DNA of 64,000 bases. It comes from Hyphomicrobiales bacterium. Lineage in GTDB: Bacteria > Pseudomonadota > Alphaproteobacteria > Rhizobiales > Rhizobiaceae. Shown here piece after piece: positions 53,391 to 62,108 of this stretch (positions within the stretch are counted from its first letter, which is position 1; each line of letters begins with the position of its first letter). Made by a program: the position numbers and the translations under genes. Under the pieces are notes generated by a model. The model was given only the letters and a program-made list of their open reading frames with translations, searched no databases and was not told the origin of the DNA. Where the stretch lies: NCBI GenBank assembly GCA_021775495.1, contig JAJFHT010000285.1, positions 1 through 64,000 on the forward strand. Reading direction: 5' to 3'.

Positions 53391-54626
53391 ATGACCGTTA
53401 CCTTGATCAGCAATGCCCGTCTGTTCGATGGTGTCTCCGACACCATATTCGAGCGCCGCGATATTCTGGTTGAAGACGGCGAAATCCGCGAGGTTGCCGA
53501 GGAAATCGATTTTCCCGCGGCAGATCGGATTGATGTTGAAGGCCGGTTTGTCATGCCCGGTTTGATCGATGCGCATTTTCACGCCAATACGCCCGGATAT
53601 GATTTCTACGGCACCGACCGCATGCCGCCGGCCTTGTTGGCGGCGCATGCGGCCCGGCTGCTAACCGGTGCTCTGGATCGCGGCTATACGACCATTCGCG
53701 ACGCGGGTGGCGGCGACATCGGATTGAAACTGGCGCTGGACGAGGGGTTGATCGACGGCCCGCGTTTTTTCTATCCCGGCAAAGGTCTCACCCAGACAGG
53801 CGGGCATGGCGACATGCGCCGCCGGAACTATGTCGAGCCCTGCGGCTGTGCCTATTCCGGCATTGTCACCCAGGCGGTGGATGGCCCTGACGAAATCAGG
53901 AAAGCCGCGCGGGAGGAATTCCGCAAGGGCGCGACACATCTCAAACTGTTTCTGTCCGGAGGTGTTTCCACTGACCTGGCGCCACTTTCCATGCCGCATT
54001 TTTCCGATGTCGAGATTTCGGTTGCAGTTGAGGAAGCGGCCCGGCGCGGCGCCTATGTCATGGCCCATTGCCACACCGATGACGGAGCCCGCCGCTGTGC
54101 TGAACTGGGTGTCCGCACTGTCGAGCATGGCAGCTTGATCACCCCGAAAACGGCGGCATTCCTTGCCGGCAAGGATGTTTTCGTCGTGCCCACCCTGTCA
54201 GCGGGGGAGTTGATCGCGGCCAACGCCAGGTCGCTGGGGCTTCCGGCTTCTGCGGAAGAGCGCATTCGCGATGTCAATGCGCGCACTCTGGAAGCCATCG
54301 ATGCCTGCGTGTCCGCTGGAGTGAAGCTCGGGCTTGGCTGCGACCTGCACGGCCATGAGTTCCTGAGGACGCAGGGTCGCGAACTTGCCCTGCGGGGCCG
54401 GGTGCAGCCGGCCATCGACGTGCTGCGGTCGGCCACCTCAATCAATGCCGAAATCATCCAGTGTGCCGGCAAACTCGGCGTGATAACGCCGGGCGCCCAT
54501 GCCGACATGATCGTCATTGACGGCGACCCGGTCGAGGATCTCTCGATATTCACCAACTCGGCGGAAACCATCGCACTGGTCATGAAAGCCGGACGCGTTG
54601 TCCGAAGCCGGCTTCATTCATCATAG
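53391..54626 (+). CDS. metal-dependent amidohydrolase (Xaa-Pro dipeptidase/imidazolonepropionase-like)
   Basis: A 411-residue amidohydrolase. The first metal site is VMPGLIDAHFHANTPGYDF (HxH), the bridging residue is likely the Lys in THLKLFLSGGVSTDLAPLS, later His residues are in YVMAHCHTDDGAR and VRTVEHGSLIT, and the Asp is in LGLGCDLHGHEFL. The C-terminal strand IVIDGDPVEDLSIF closes the small beta domain. ATG 53391 has GAGGAA six bases upstream. It is convergent with the dipeptide transporter ATPase and overlaps its 3' end by 13 bases. The context suggests it cleaves a peptide- or amide-like compound brought in by that transporter. Confidence 0.87.
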   Translation: MTVTLISNARLFDGVSDTIFERRDILVEDGEIREVAEEIDFPAADRIDVEGRFVMPGLIDAHFHANTPGYDFYGTDRMPPALLAAHAARLLTGALDRGYTTIRDAGGGDIGLKLALDEGLIDGPRFFYPGKGLTQTGGHGDMRRRNYVEPCGCAYSGIVTQAVDGPDEIRKAAREEFRKGATHLKLFLSGGVSTDLAPLSMPHFSDVEISVAVEEAARRGAYVMAHCHTDDGARRCAELGVRTVEHGSLITPKTAAFLAGKDVFVVPTLSAGELIAANARSLGLPASAEERIRDVNARTLEAIDACVSAGVKLGLGCDLHGHEFLRTQGRELALRGRVQPAIDVLRSATSINAEIIQCAGKLGVITPGAHADMIVIDGDPVEDLSIFTNSAETIALVMKAGRVVRSRLHSS

Positions 54627-55639
54627 ATATGACAATGAACCAGGCGTTCGCCGACACGGGTAGGCGCCGGCATCTCGATGGCGCAGCGCTCATGCGCCAG
54701 CGGGCATCGATCGCGGAAGCTGCAGCCAGATGGTGGATTGCGCGCGTCGGGGGCGCCCCGTCCGATCGGCAAGGGCTCATGCGACTGGTCCGGCCGCGGA
54801 ATCGGAACGGCAGCAACAAGCGCCTTTGTATAGGGGTGCAGCGGCTCCCGTACGATCTCCTCGGTTGGCCCGTCCTCGACGATGCGCCCGAGATACATGA
54901 CGATCGTGCGCTGGCAGACATATCGCACCAGCGCAAGGTCGTGGCTGATATAGATTGCCGTCAGGCCCAGTTTCTCGCGTACATCGCGAAACACATTCAG
55001 CACCCCGGCCCGAACGGAAACGTCGAGCATCGAAACCGGTTCATCGGCAACGATGAAACTCGGTTCAAGAATGAGCGCCCGGGCCATGACGATACGCTGT
55101 AGCTGACCGCCGGACAGCTGGTGCGGGTAGCGGTCGAGATATTGTTCCGGATCAGACAGGCGCACCAGTTCCATCGCCCGGATAATCAACTCTTTTCGTT
55201 CGCCGATCGGTACCTTCGCATTGGCGATTGGTTCGTTCAGCGCCCTGGCAATGGTGAAGCGCGGATTGAGCGCCTCGAACGGGTTTTGAAAGATGAGTTG
55301 CGCTTTTCGCCGGAATGCCGATAACGCGGCGCCGCTGAGGTCAGCAAGGTTCTGGTTGTCAAATCCGATGCGTCCCGCCGTTGGCTCCATCAGTTTCAGC
55401 AGCAGCCGGCCGGTCGTGGTTTTTCCGCAGCCCGATTCTCCCAGCAGGCCGACACTTTCTCCCTGGCGCAGCTGGAAATCGATGCCGTCGACGGCCTTCA
55501 CCACGCTTGCTCCGCCGCCAACCAGTGCCGCCAGCGGGCTGCCGACGCGAAAATGCATCCGCACATTCTCGACGGTCACCAGCGCCTTTTCGGCGGAGGC
55601 GTCCGACGCGGTAACGTCTGTGGGAACGGTGTCGTTCAC
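54614..55639 (-). CDS. dipeptide/oligopeptide ABC transporter ATPase (DppF/OppF type)
   Basis: A 341-residue ATPase. Walker A is GLLGESGCGKTTTGRLLLKL, the signature LSGGQLQRIVMARALI, Walker B SFIVADEPVSMLDVSVRAGV, and the C-terminal oligopeptide-transporter motif with cysteines is NPPSGCSFRDRCPLAHERC. Start ATG 55639 overlaps the stop of the DppD-type gene (ATGA). Last gene of a leftward operon running from the racemase. It acts with the DppD-type ATPase on the DppB/DppC permease pair. Confidence 0.92.
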   Translation of the reverse strand: MNDTVPTDVTASDASAEKALVTVENVRMHFRVGSPLAALVGGGASVVKAVDGIDFQLRQGESVGLLGESGCGKTTTGRLLLKLMEPTAGRIGFDNQNLADLSGAALSAFRRKAQLIFQNPFEALNPRFTIARALNEPIANAKVPIGERKELIIRAMELVRLSDPEQYLDRYPHQLSGGQLQRIVMARALILEPSFIVADEPVSMLDVSVRAGVLNVFRDVREKLGLTAIYISHDLALVRYVCQRTIVMYLGRIVEDGPTEEIVREPLHPYTKALVAAVPIPRPDQSHEPLPIGRGAPDARNPPSGCSFRDRCPLAHERCAIEMPAPTRVGERLVHCHIYDE

Positions 55640-56667
55640 GCGTTGGCCTCCCAGGTTTCGGTCGCGGCGGCTTTGACACGCAAATCAGCGGCCTCGGCGA
55701 CGCGGTGGCAGGCGGTGTTGTGGCCTTCAGAAACCTCGATGAGTGCCGGCACTACGGTACGGCAGGCCGCTTGGCAGAATGGACAACGCTCGGCGAATCG
55801 GCATCCCGGCGGCGGCGAGATCAGGCTTGGTGGCGCACCCTGGATCGGAGTCAGCACACCGCCCGCGGCGGCGAGATCCGGAAAAGCGTTGTAGAGCCCC
55901 ATCGTATAGGGATGGAAAGGCGCCGTCAGTACGGTTGCCGTGTCCCCGGATTCGGTTACCCGGCCGGCATACATCACCACCATCTTGTCGCATGTATAGG
56001 CAACGACGGAGATGTCGTGTGTCACCAGGATGACCGATATGCCAAGCCGTTGCTGCAACTCCTTCAATTGATCGAGAATCTGTCTCTGCACGATGACGTC
56101 GAGCGCGGTCACCGGCTCGTCGGCGATGATCAGTTTCGGCTCCAGCGTCAGGGCGAGGGCAATGGCCACGCGTTGGCGCATTCCGCCGGAAAACTGATGC
56201 GGATAATCGCGCAGACGCTGGGGTTCGATTCCGACCATTTCGAATAGTTCGGCCGATCGCTGCCGAGCTTCTTTCCGGTTCATGCCACCGCGCTGCATCA
56301 GCACTTCGTGCAGTTGCGCCTCGACGGTGTAGACCGGGTCAAGCGAGTTCATCGCGCTCTGCGGAATGAACGCGATATCGCGCCAGCGCAGCTTGTTCAT
56401 ATCCGGTTCAGAAAGGCCGAAAAGCTCAGTCCCCTCAAAGAACGCCTCGCCTCCGGCGATCCGGGCGCTGCGGGCCAGAACCCGGGTCAAAGCACGGACC
56501 AATGTGCTCTTGCCGCAACCAGATTCACCGACGACACCGACGATTGCTCCAGCTGGCACGTCAAAGCTGGCGCCATCGACTGCCATGACGTCTTTCGAAC
56601 CGACCCGATAGGCAACTTTCAGGTCGCGGACAGACAGCAGGATATTGTTGTCTTGAAGCTCGGACAT
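55636..56667 (-). CDS. dipeptide/oligopeptide ABC transporter ATPase (DppD/OppD type)
   Basis: A 343-residue ATPase. Walker A is GVVGESGCGKSTLVRALTRV, the signature FSGGMRQRVAIALALTL, Walker B KLIIADEPVTALDVIVQRQI, and the C-terminal cysteine motif SPPPGCRFAERCPFCQAAC, which in this family can hold an iron-sulfur cluster. It begins 7 bases after the DppC-type gene and is coupled to the DppF-type gene. Confidence 0.92.
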   Translation of the reverse strand: MSELQDNNILLSVRDLKVAYRVGSKDVMAVDGASFDVPAGAIVGVVGESGCGKSTLVRALTRVLARSARIAGGEAFFEGTELFGLSEPDMNKLRWRDIAFIPQSAMNSLDPVYTVEAQLHEVLMQRGGMNRKEARQRSAELFEMVGIEPQRLRDYPHQFSGGMRQRVAIALALTLEPKLIIADEPVTALDVIVQRQILDQLKELQQRLGISVILVTHDISVVAYTCDKMVVMYAGRVTESGDTATVLTAPFHPYTMGLYNAFPDLAAAGGVLTPIQGAPPSLISPPPGCRFAERCPFCQAACRTVVPALIEVSEGHNTACHRVAEAADLRVKAAATETWEANA

Positions 56668-56674
56668 CGTCTCC

Positions 56675-57580
56675 TCAATCCTTCAGCTTCGGGAACAGGA
56701 TTTCCTCATATCCGCGCGAGATGAAGAAGCCCGCCACGACGACGAGAATGATGCACAGCCCCGGCGGCACGAACCAGTAATAGGCCCGTTGCGACAGCGC
56801 CTGGCTCGCATAAGCGTCCTGAAGCATGTAGCCCCATGAGATGGTCTCGGGGTCGCCGAAGCCGAGGAAACTGATTGAGGCTTCGGTCAGGATGGCCCAG
56901 CCGATTGCAATCGTTCCGTACAGGAAACTCAGCGGCAACACGTTCGGCGCGATGTGGGTGAAGACGATTTTCAGATCGGAGGATCCCGATACCCGCGCTG
57001 CCTCGACATAGGCGCGGGTGCGCAATGTCAGCACCTGCGCCCGGATGACCCGCCCGGTGTCGCGCCAAAGCACCAGCGCCATGGCCAGCACGACGTTCCA
57101 GATTGAGGGTTCGAGAAAGGCCGCCAGTACGATGACGAACGGCAGGAACGGAATGCCGAAGGCAACATCGGCAAGGCGCATCAGGATCGTATCGATCAAA
57201 CCACCAAAATATCCAGCCAGAAGCCCGACCAGCGTACCGATGAGTGCGACCATGACCGCCGCGGTCAAACCGATCAGAAGCGCGGAGCGGGAGCCATAAA
57301 CCAGCTGGCTGAAAATATCGCGGCCAAGACTGGTGGTGCCGAGAATATAACCCTCCTGTCCCGGACTGCGGTCAGCGGCAAGCTCGTAGGCGGGCGTGTA
57401 GAGGATTTCCGTAGGATCATGGGTTGCGATGACATCGGCGGACAGCGCGACGGCAACAAAGGCTGCGTAGATGATCAGTCCCGCAACGGCGAAAGGGTCG
57501 CCGGTCGGCAGATGCAGACTGTCGAAGAACTGTTTGATGAGAGATCGGCTCTCAATTTGTGTATCCAGGGATTCATGCAT
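56675..57580 (-). CDS. dipeptide-type ABC transporter permease (DppC type)
   Basis: A 301-residue permease with about six membrane segments. The N-terminal cytoplasmic stretch leads to GLIIYAAFVAVALSADVIAT; the LGTTSLGRDIFSQLVYGSRS motif is typical of DppC/OppC; the coupling loop is YVEAARVSGSSDLKIVFTHI. Start overlaps the DppB-type stop by 8 bases. Confidence 0.9.
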   Translation of the reverse strand: MHESLDTQIESRSLIKQFFDSLHLPTGDPFAVAGLIIYAAFVAVALSADVIATHDPTEILYTPAYELAADRSPGQEGYILGTTSLGRDIFSQLVYGSRSALLIGLTAAVMVALIGTLVGLLAGYFGGLIDTILMRLADVAFGIPFLPFVIVLAAFLEPSIWNVVLAMALVLWRDTGRVIRAQVLTLRTRAYVEAARVSGSSDLKIVFTHIAPNVLPLSFLYGTIAIGWAILTEASISFLGFGDPETISWGYMLQDAYASQALSQRAYYWFVPPGLCIILVVVAGFFISRGYEEILFPKLKD

Positions 57581-58550
57581 GGGAAATCCTCGGATCGAGC
57601 AGGCTGTAGAGCAGATCGGCCAGCAGATTCATCAAAACCACCACAATGGCGATCATCAAAAAGGCGCCTTGTGCGAGCGGGTAGTCGGATGCCGATACGG
57701 CGTTGACCAGTTCACGGCCAAGACCGGGCCATGAAAACACGGTTTCGACTACGACGTTCCCCTGTATCTGGTAGCCCACGGCAATTGCGAAGGACGTCAC
57801 CACTGGAAGCAAGGCATTGCGCGCGGCATGCCGGACCACGACCGTCCATGATGACAGGCCCTTGATACGGGCCATCGTGACAAAGTCCTCGCCCATGACG
57901 TCCAGCATGTTCGATCGCATCAGCAGCAATGGCAGGCCCTGACTGTAAATGGCCAGTGTCGCGGCCGGCAGAACCAGATGGGCTAGAAAGTCAGTTGAAC
58001 TGTAGAGCGCGAACAGGCTGGAATACTCTTCGCCGGGGCTGCGCGTTCCACCGGCCGGAAACCACCCCAGCGAAAAACTGAATATCGCAAGCAGGAGCAT
58101 TCCCAGCCAGAATTCGGGCAGCGCCCGCGTTGTCAGCACGATCGGAATGGCAACCCGTTCAGCCAGACCTCCGCGCCGCCATGCCAACCAGGCACCGGCG
58201 ATGATGCCGAAAGCATACGCGACAATCAAAGATGAGAACGTCAGGATCAGCGTATTGGGTAGTAGCTCGAGCACCCGGTCGAAAACCGGTTGCCGGTAGA
58301 AGAAACTGTCTCCCAGTTCCCCCTGCAGCAGGTTCCAAAGATAGATGAAATACTGTTCCCAAAGCGGCCGGTCGAGACCAAACTTCGCCATCAGGATGAG
58401 TTGCTGTTCCTCGGTGAAGGTCGGGTCGATATAGGCCGCCAGTGGATTGCCTGGCATCAACCGGAAAATCAGGAACAAAATGGTGGCGACCGCCCACAGC
58501 ACGAATATGAGTTGTGCGAGGCGGCCGCCAATCTGTTTCAGACCGAGCAC
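57573..58550 (-). CDS. dipeptide-type ABC transporter permease (DppB type)
   Basis: A 325-residue permease of the DppB/OppB class. It has the N-terminal helix AQLIFVLWAVATILFLIFRL, then MPGNPLAAYIDPTFTEEQQL and the coupling loop EDFVTMARIKGLSSWTVVVR. It precedes the DppC-type gene with an 8-base overlap and follows the binding-protein gene by 21 bases. Confidence 0.9.
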   Translation of the reverse strand: MLGLKQIGGRLAQLIFVLWAVATILFLIFRLMPGNPLAAYIDPTFTEEQQLILMAKFGLDRPLWEQYFIYLWNLLQGELGDSFFYRQPVFDRVLELLPNTLILTFSSLIVAYAFGIIAGAWLAWRRGGLAERVAIPIVLTTRALPEFWLGMLLLAIFSFSLGWFPAGGTRSPGEEYSSLFALYSSTDFLAHLVLPAATLAIYSQGLPLLLMRSNMLDVMGEDFVTMARIKGLSSWTVVVRHAARNALLPVVTSFAIAVGYQIQGNVVVETVFSWPGLGRELVNAVSASDYPLAQGAFLMIAIVVVLMNLLADLLYSLLDPRISHA

Positions 58551-58571
58551 GGTCTTGTCCCGGGACTCTGA

Positions 58572-60221
58572 TTATTCGGCGAGGGACTCCTTGACGCCGT
58601 CGGGATAATGCAGCTTGCCGCCAACCAGTTCAAATCCGGACTCCTTCAGGATCGACTTGGCCAGATCGGCGCCGGTTTTCATATCGACCACCTCGGCATT
58701 GTGCCAGAAGGGCAGGGCCGGCGAAATCACCGAGTTCGATTTGACCGCAAATCCCTTGAACGCGGCTCCGACGATCAGGTCTCGGTTGATCGCCGCGCTG
58801 AGTGCCCGGCGGAATCCGGCGCTGTCGAAAGGCGGGCGGCGATTGTTGAAGGCAACATAGCGAAAGCCCATGTCGATGGTCGACACGACTTCAAGGTCGC
58901 CATCTTCCTTCGCGGCGTTCAACAGGATTTTCGGGTCACCGCTGAAGTCAGACAGGAAATTGACCTCGCCTGAGCGCAGCATGCCGAGCGCGGCTTCCGT
59001 ATTGGAAACGATGCGCAGGATCCAGCGGTCCGCCTTGGGCCGTGCCCAATGCCCGTCATTGGCCGCAAGAACGACTTCCTCATTTGTCGTCCAGCTGGTG
59101 AATTTGTAGGGGCCGGATCCGATCGGCATTTTTTCCTGGTGGCTCTCTGCATTGTCGTCCTTGACGCCAAGGTCAGTCAGGATCGGTTCCCAGATATGTT
59201 TGGGAATGATGTTGATCTTCGACAGGCTTCCGGTGGTGAAGGCGGCAGCCGGTTTTTTCAGTTTGAAAGTGACGGAATTGCCATCCGCCTCGATGCTGGC
59301 AATGTTGCCGACAAACGGCTTGTACATCGGCGCTTCTTCGCCGGCCGGCGCTTCGAAGGAGAATTTGACATCTTCCGCGGTAACCGGCTTGCCATCGTGC
59401 CATTTCATGCCGTCACGCAGTTTCAGCTTGATGGTGGTGGCATCGACCCATTCGAAACTTTCCGCGGCCCAGGGTTTCGGCAATCCGTCCGGGCCGATGC
59501 GCAGCAGCCGGTCCCAGATCAGTTCGGTGATCCAGCTGTCTGTGCCTCCGGAAATCCACAAGGGGTTGATGCCCTGGATGTTGTCGGCGGAATTCAGCAC
59601 GATGTCCTTCTTGTCGCCGAGCGGTTCCATTTCGATGAACGTCCAGGTGTTCTTGATGCCGATGCCGCCCTGATCGACAACCGTGCTTGCGTTCCAGACC
59701 GTCTTGTCGAATGCGAAGGTTGATTTCGGATGCACCAGCATCAGCGCCGGCTGATCTTCCGCTAGCATCGCCTGCGCCTGTTTCAGCAGCGTTTGCCGCT
59801 TGTTCGCGTCAGTTTCAACTCGCTGCGCTTCAACCACCTTGTCATAATCGGGATTGTTGTAACCGAGGAAATTGTATCCTTTGGGCGCTGTTGACGAATG
59901 GTAGAGATTATAGATCAGTTCATCGGGATCGGATCGCTCGGGCCGGCCGACCATCTGCCAGCCGGTGACATCCCATTTGTCGCGATTATACCAGACAAGA
60001 TCGGCCATCTGCTCCCACGGCATGACCTGAATTTTGACGTCGAGTCCCAGTTTGCGCCATTCCTGAGCTATGATGTTGACGAACTGGAATTCCGACGGTT
60101 GCGCCGCCTGAGGACGGGTCAGAATCGATATCTCCCGGATCTTGTCGCCTTCCGCGAGCGCGGGCGCGGCCACCAGGGTGGCAAGCGCCGCCGCAGCGAT
60201 GGTCTTTAAGATACGTGTCAT
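58572..60221 (-). CDS. dipeptide-type ABC transporter substrate-binding protein (family 5)
   Basis: A 549-residue periplasmic protein, the usual size for DppA/OppA-type proteins. The signal peptide is MTRILKTIAAAALATLVAAP ending ALA. The body has QAMLAEDQPALMLVHPKSTF and the later LRDGMKWHDGKPVTAEDVKF, a family signature. An unusual feature is the order: a segment resembling the usual C-terminal lobe (EWRKLGLDVKIQVMPWEQMA, VEAQRVETDANKRQTLLKQA) comes before the lobe with the WHDGKPVTAEDV motif, as if the two halves were permuted. ATG 60221 has AGGAGA upstream. The ligand is unknown; the racemase, amidohydrolase and M28 genes suggest a peptide or amide. Confidence 0.87.
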   Translation of the reverse strand: MTRILKTIAAAALATLVAAPALAEGDKIREISILTRPQAAQPSEFQFVNIIAQEWRKLGLDVKIQVMPWEQMADLVWYNRDKWDVTGWQMVGRPERSDPDELIYNLYHSSTAPKGYNFLGYNNPDYDKVVEAQRVETDANKRQTLLKQAQAMLAEDQPALMLVHPKSTFAFDKTVWNASTVVDQGGIGIKNTWTFIEMEPLGDKKDIVLNSADNIQGINPLWISGGTDSWITELIWDRLLRIGPDGLPKPWAAESFEWVDATTIKLKLRDGMKWHDGKPVTAEDVKFSFEAPAGEEAPMYKPFVGNIASIEADGNSVTFKLKKPAAAFTTGSLSKINIIPKHIWEPILTDLGVKDDNAESHQEKMPIGSGPYKFTSWTTNEEVVLAANDGHWARPKADRWILRIVSNTEAALGMLRSGEVNFLSDFSGDPKILLNAAKEDGDLEVVSTIDMGFRYVAFNNRRPPFDSAGFRRALSAAINRDLIVGAAFKGFAVKSNSVISPALPFWHNAEVVDMKTGADLAKSILKESGFELVGGKLHYPDGVKESLAE

Positions 60222-60282
60222 GTGCGTCTCTCCTGTCGGTACTATTGATTTTTGCTGGTTCCGGCGCGCTGCCAAGGCATTG

Positions 60283-61038
60283 TCATGCCACGCGCATGTC
60301 TTTCACATCTGTTCCGGACGCCATCTTGGCTGGCAGTGGCCAAGCTGTCTTCGAATGCGCAAGGCCCATCGAAACAAGGCTTTCCGCATGTTTGAGTGCT
60401 GCCTTGGCGGCATTGACCGCAGGGGCTCCGACGGCCGCTGAAACGGCATCACCCATGTCGAGAAAGGACATGGTCATACAGCCAAACAGGAAAGCGTCGG
60501 CGCGGTCCTGCTCGACGCAGGCACGTGCGACCTCTGTCAGCCGTTTGAGTGTGGCGGGAGGGTCGTTCATCAACTCAAGTACCGGAATTCCGGTGGCCCG
60601 AACCGAGGCGAGTTTGTCACGCACTCCGACACGGGAAGCCAAGTGCTCCTGGCCGGCAATCAGACTGTCGAAAATAGTCAGGACGGAAAACTTGTGCCCC
60701 AATGAAGCGGCCACAAGCATTGAACTTTCGCACGGACCCAACACCGGAATGGAGACGAGTTCACGCGCCGCCTCGAGCCCAGGATCGCCGAAACAGCCGA
60801 TGATGACGGCATCGAAACCGTCCTTTTCGCAGGCCATGATCAAGTCGAGCGTCGCCGGGATGGCCAGCATTTCCTCATAGGCACTCTCAATCGAGGCCGG
60901 CCCGGTGGGAACGTCAAGAACCCGGACTTCTGTGCCCGGAAATCCCCAAGAATTGAGCAGTCCCTCCCGGCGCTTGACTTCCGCTGATCCCATCGGCCCC
61001 TTCGACATCGGGCCAGGCACAACATAGGCTATGCGCAT
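60283..61038 (-). CDS. Asp/Glu/hydantoin racemase family protein
   Basis: A 251-residue racemase. The two catalytic cysteines are placed as in hydantoin racemases: one in FDAVIIGCFGDPGLEAAREL near residue 80 and one in ADAFLFGCMTMSFLDMGDAV near residue 185. VLGPCESSMLVAASLGHKFS completes the first half. It would invert the alpha-carbon of an amino acid or hydantoin without cofactor. ATG 61038 is fixed by GGGAGA upstream. It is the first gene of the leftward operon with the dipeptide transporter and divergent from the IclR regulator. Confidence 0.85.
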   Translation of the reverse strand: MRIAYVVPGPMSKGPMGSAEVKRREGLLNSWGFPGTEVRVLDVPTGPASIESAYEEMLAIPATLDLIMACEKDGFDAVIIGCFGDPGLEAARELVSIPVLGPCESSMLVAASLGHKFSVLTIFDSLIAGQEHLASRVGVRDKLASVRATGIPVLELMNDPPATLKRLTEVARACVEQDRADAFLFGCMTMSFLDMGDAVSAAVGAPAVNAAKAALKHAESLVSMGLAHSKTAWPLPAKMASGTDVKDMRVA

Positions 61039-61085
61039 TTTCTTCTCCCTGTAGCGTCTCGCTTTTGATCTTCTTGACGCCACGC

Positions 61086-61104
61086 TGTTTCATACAGTAA
61101 AACA
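61086..61104. promoter_or_regulatory. IclR-type operator candidate 1
   Basis: TGTTTCATACAGTAAAACA lies in the 141-base divergent region between racemase and iclR-type genes. It is a partly symmetric sequence that agrees at 15 of 19 positions with the perfect inverted repeat at 62047-62065. Confidence 0.6.
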
Positions 61105-61179
61105 GTGTTCCAGAAAATTTGACCGATGCTAGATCAGAACAACCTGCCTTGGCAAGGCCCATGAGGATTTGAAAGCTGA

Positions 61180-61980
61180 ATGCCCATGACCGCTCAACCT
61201 GATTATCGCATCGCGGCCGTTGATCGCACACTCGTTGTCATGGAGTCGCTCGCAGAGCACCCTGATCAGGGTGTAACGGAGATTTCCGAGCGGTTGGGCA
61301 TGACCAAAAGCCTGGTTTTTCGCATTCTCCAGACATTGGAAGGTCGGGGGTTTGCCGCTCGTGAGGCCAGCCGGAGCACATGGTCGCTTGGCTATCGACT
61401 GACGGTGCTCGGCGAACGGGCCGGCCATAGCGCCGGCTTGTCCCAGGCAGCCCGTCCGATCATGGATGTGCTGCGTGACGCCACCAGTGAGAGCGTCAAC
61501 CTCATCGTGCGCGACGGCAAGAAATCGCTGGCGGTGGCAACCAGGGACGGGCGGCATTCCATGCGATTGTTCGCCGTAGCCGGCCGTTACGGGCCTTTGC
61601 ACGCCGGCGGAGGCTCTGTTTTGCTGCTGGCCTATGCCCCAAGGGACATGCAGGAAAAGATCCTCGGCGGGACTTTGCGTGTCTATACCGATCGCACCAT
61701 GACCGATCCGGATCAATTGCGCGAGCGGCTCGAGCGGATCAGGCAGCGGGGCTGGCACATTGCACAGAGTGATCTCGACGAGGGTGCATTTTCAGTCGCC
61801 GCGCCGATCCGCGATGCCAGCGGCGAGGTTGTCGCGGCGATCTCTGTGGCAGGCGCCGTGGCGCGTTTTGACGAGGAGCGCCGCGACCTGCATCTGACGG
61901 CTGTTCTCAAGGCTGCCGAGCAGATTTCAAACCGGCTTGGGCTCGGTCCCTCGGCAGCGTCCGAGTATGACCAAGCCTGA
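61180..61980 (+). CDS. IclR family transcriptional regulator
   Basis: A 266-residue regulator. The winged helix-turn-helix occupies residues 10-75 (AVDRTLVVMESLAEHPDQGV, then EISERLGMTKSLVFRILQTL and EGRGFAAREASRSTWSLGYR). The effector-binding domain follows (VMDVLRDATSESVNLIVRDG, later ISDLDEGAFSVAAPIRDASG in the form QSDLDEGAFSVAAP). It is divergent from the racemase-transporter operon and upstream of the M28 peptidase gene. Both flanking promoter regions carry a related 19-bp inverted repeat. ATG 61180 and ATG 61186 are equally possible. Confidence 0.9.
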   Translation: MPMTAQPDYRIAAVDRTLVVMESLAEHPDQGVTEISERLGMTKSLVFRILQTLEGRGFAAREASRSTWSLGYRLTVLGERAGHSAGLSQAARPIMDVLRDATSESVNLIVRDGKKSLAVATRDGRHSMRLFAVAGRYGPLHAGGGSVLLLAYAPRDMQEKILGGTLRVYTDRTMTDPDQLRERLERIRQRGWHIAQSDLDEGAFSVAAPIRDASGEVVAAISVAGAVARFDEERRDLHLTAVLKAAEQISNRLGLGPSAASEYDQA

Positions 61981-62046
61981 AAAATCGTCAGCATGACTTG
62001 AGGCTCTTTGAAAGGACTGCTATCCATAATTCGGTAAACAAAACCC

Positions 62047-62065
62047 TGTTTCATTGAATGAAACA
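62047..62065. promoter_or_regulatory. IclR-type operator candidate 2
   Basis: TGTTTCATTGAATGAAACA is a perfect inverted repeat with 9-bp arms and a single central base. It ends 43 bases before the M28 peptidase ATG, a good position for control of that gene. A related copy is at 61086-61104. Confidence 0.7.
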
Positions 62066-62108
62066 AGAATTGTTTTGTTGTTTTGGTCGTCCGACAAGGA
62101 GAGTCCCC

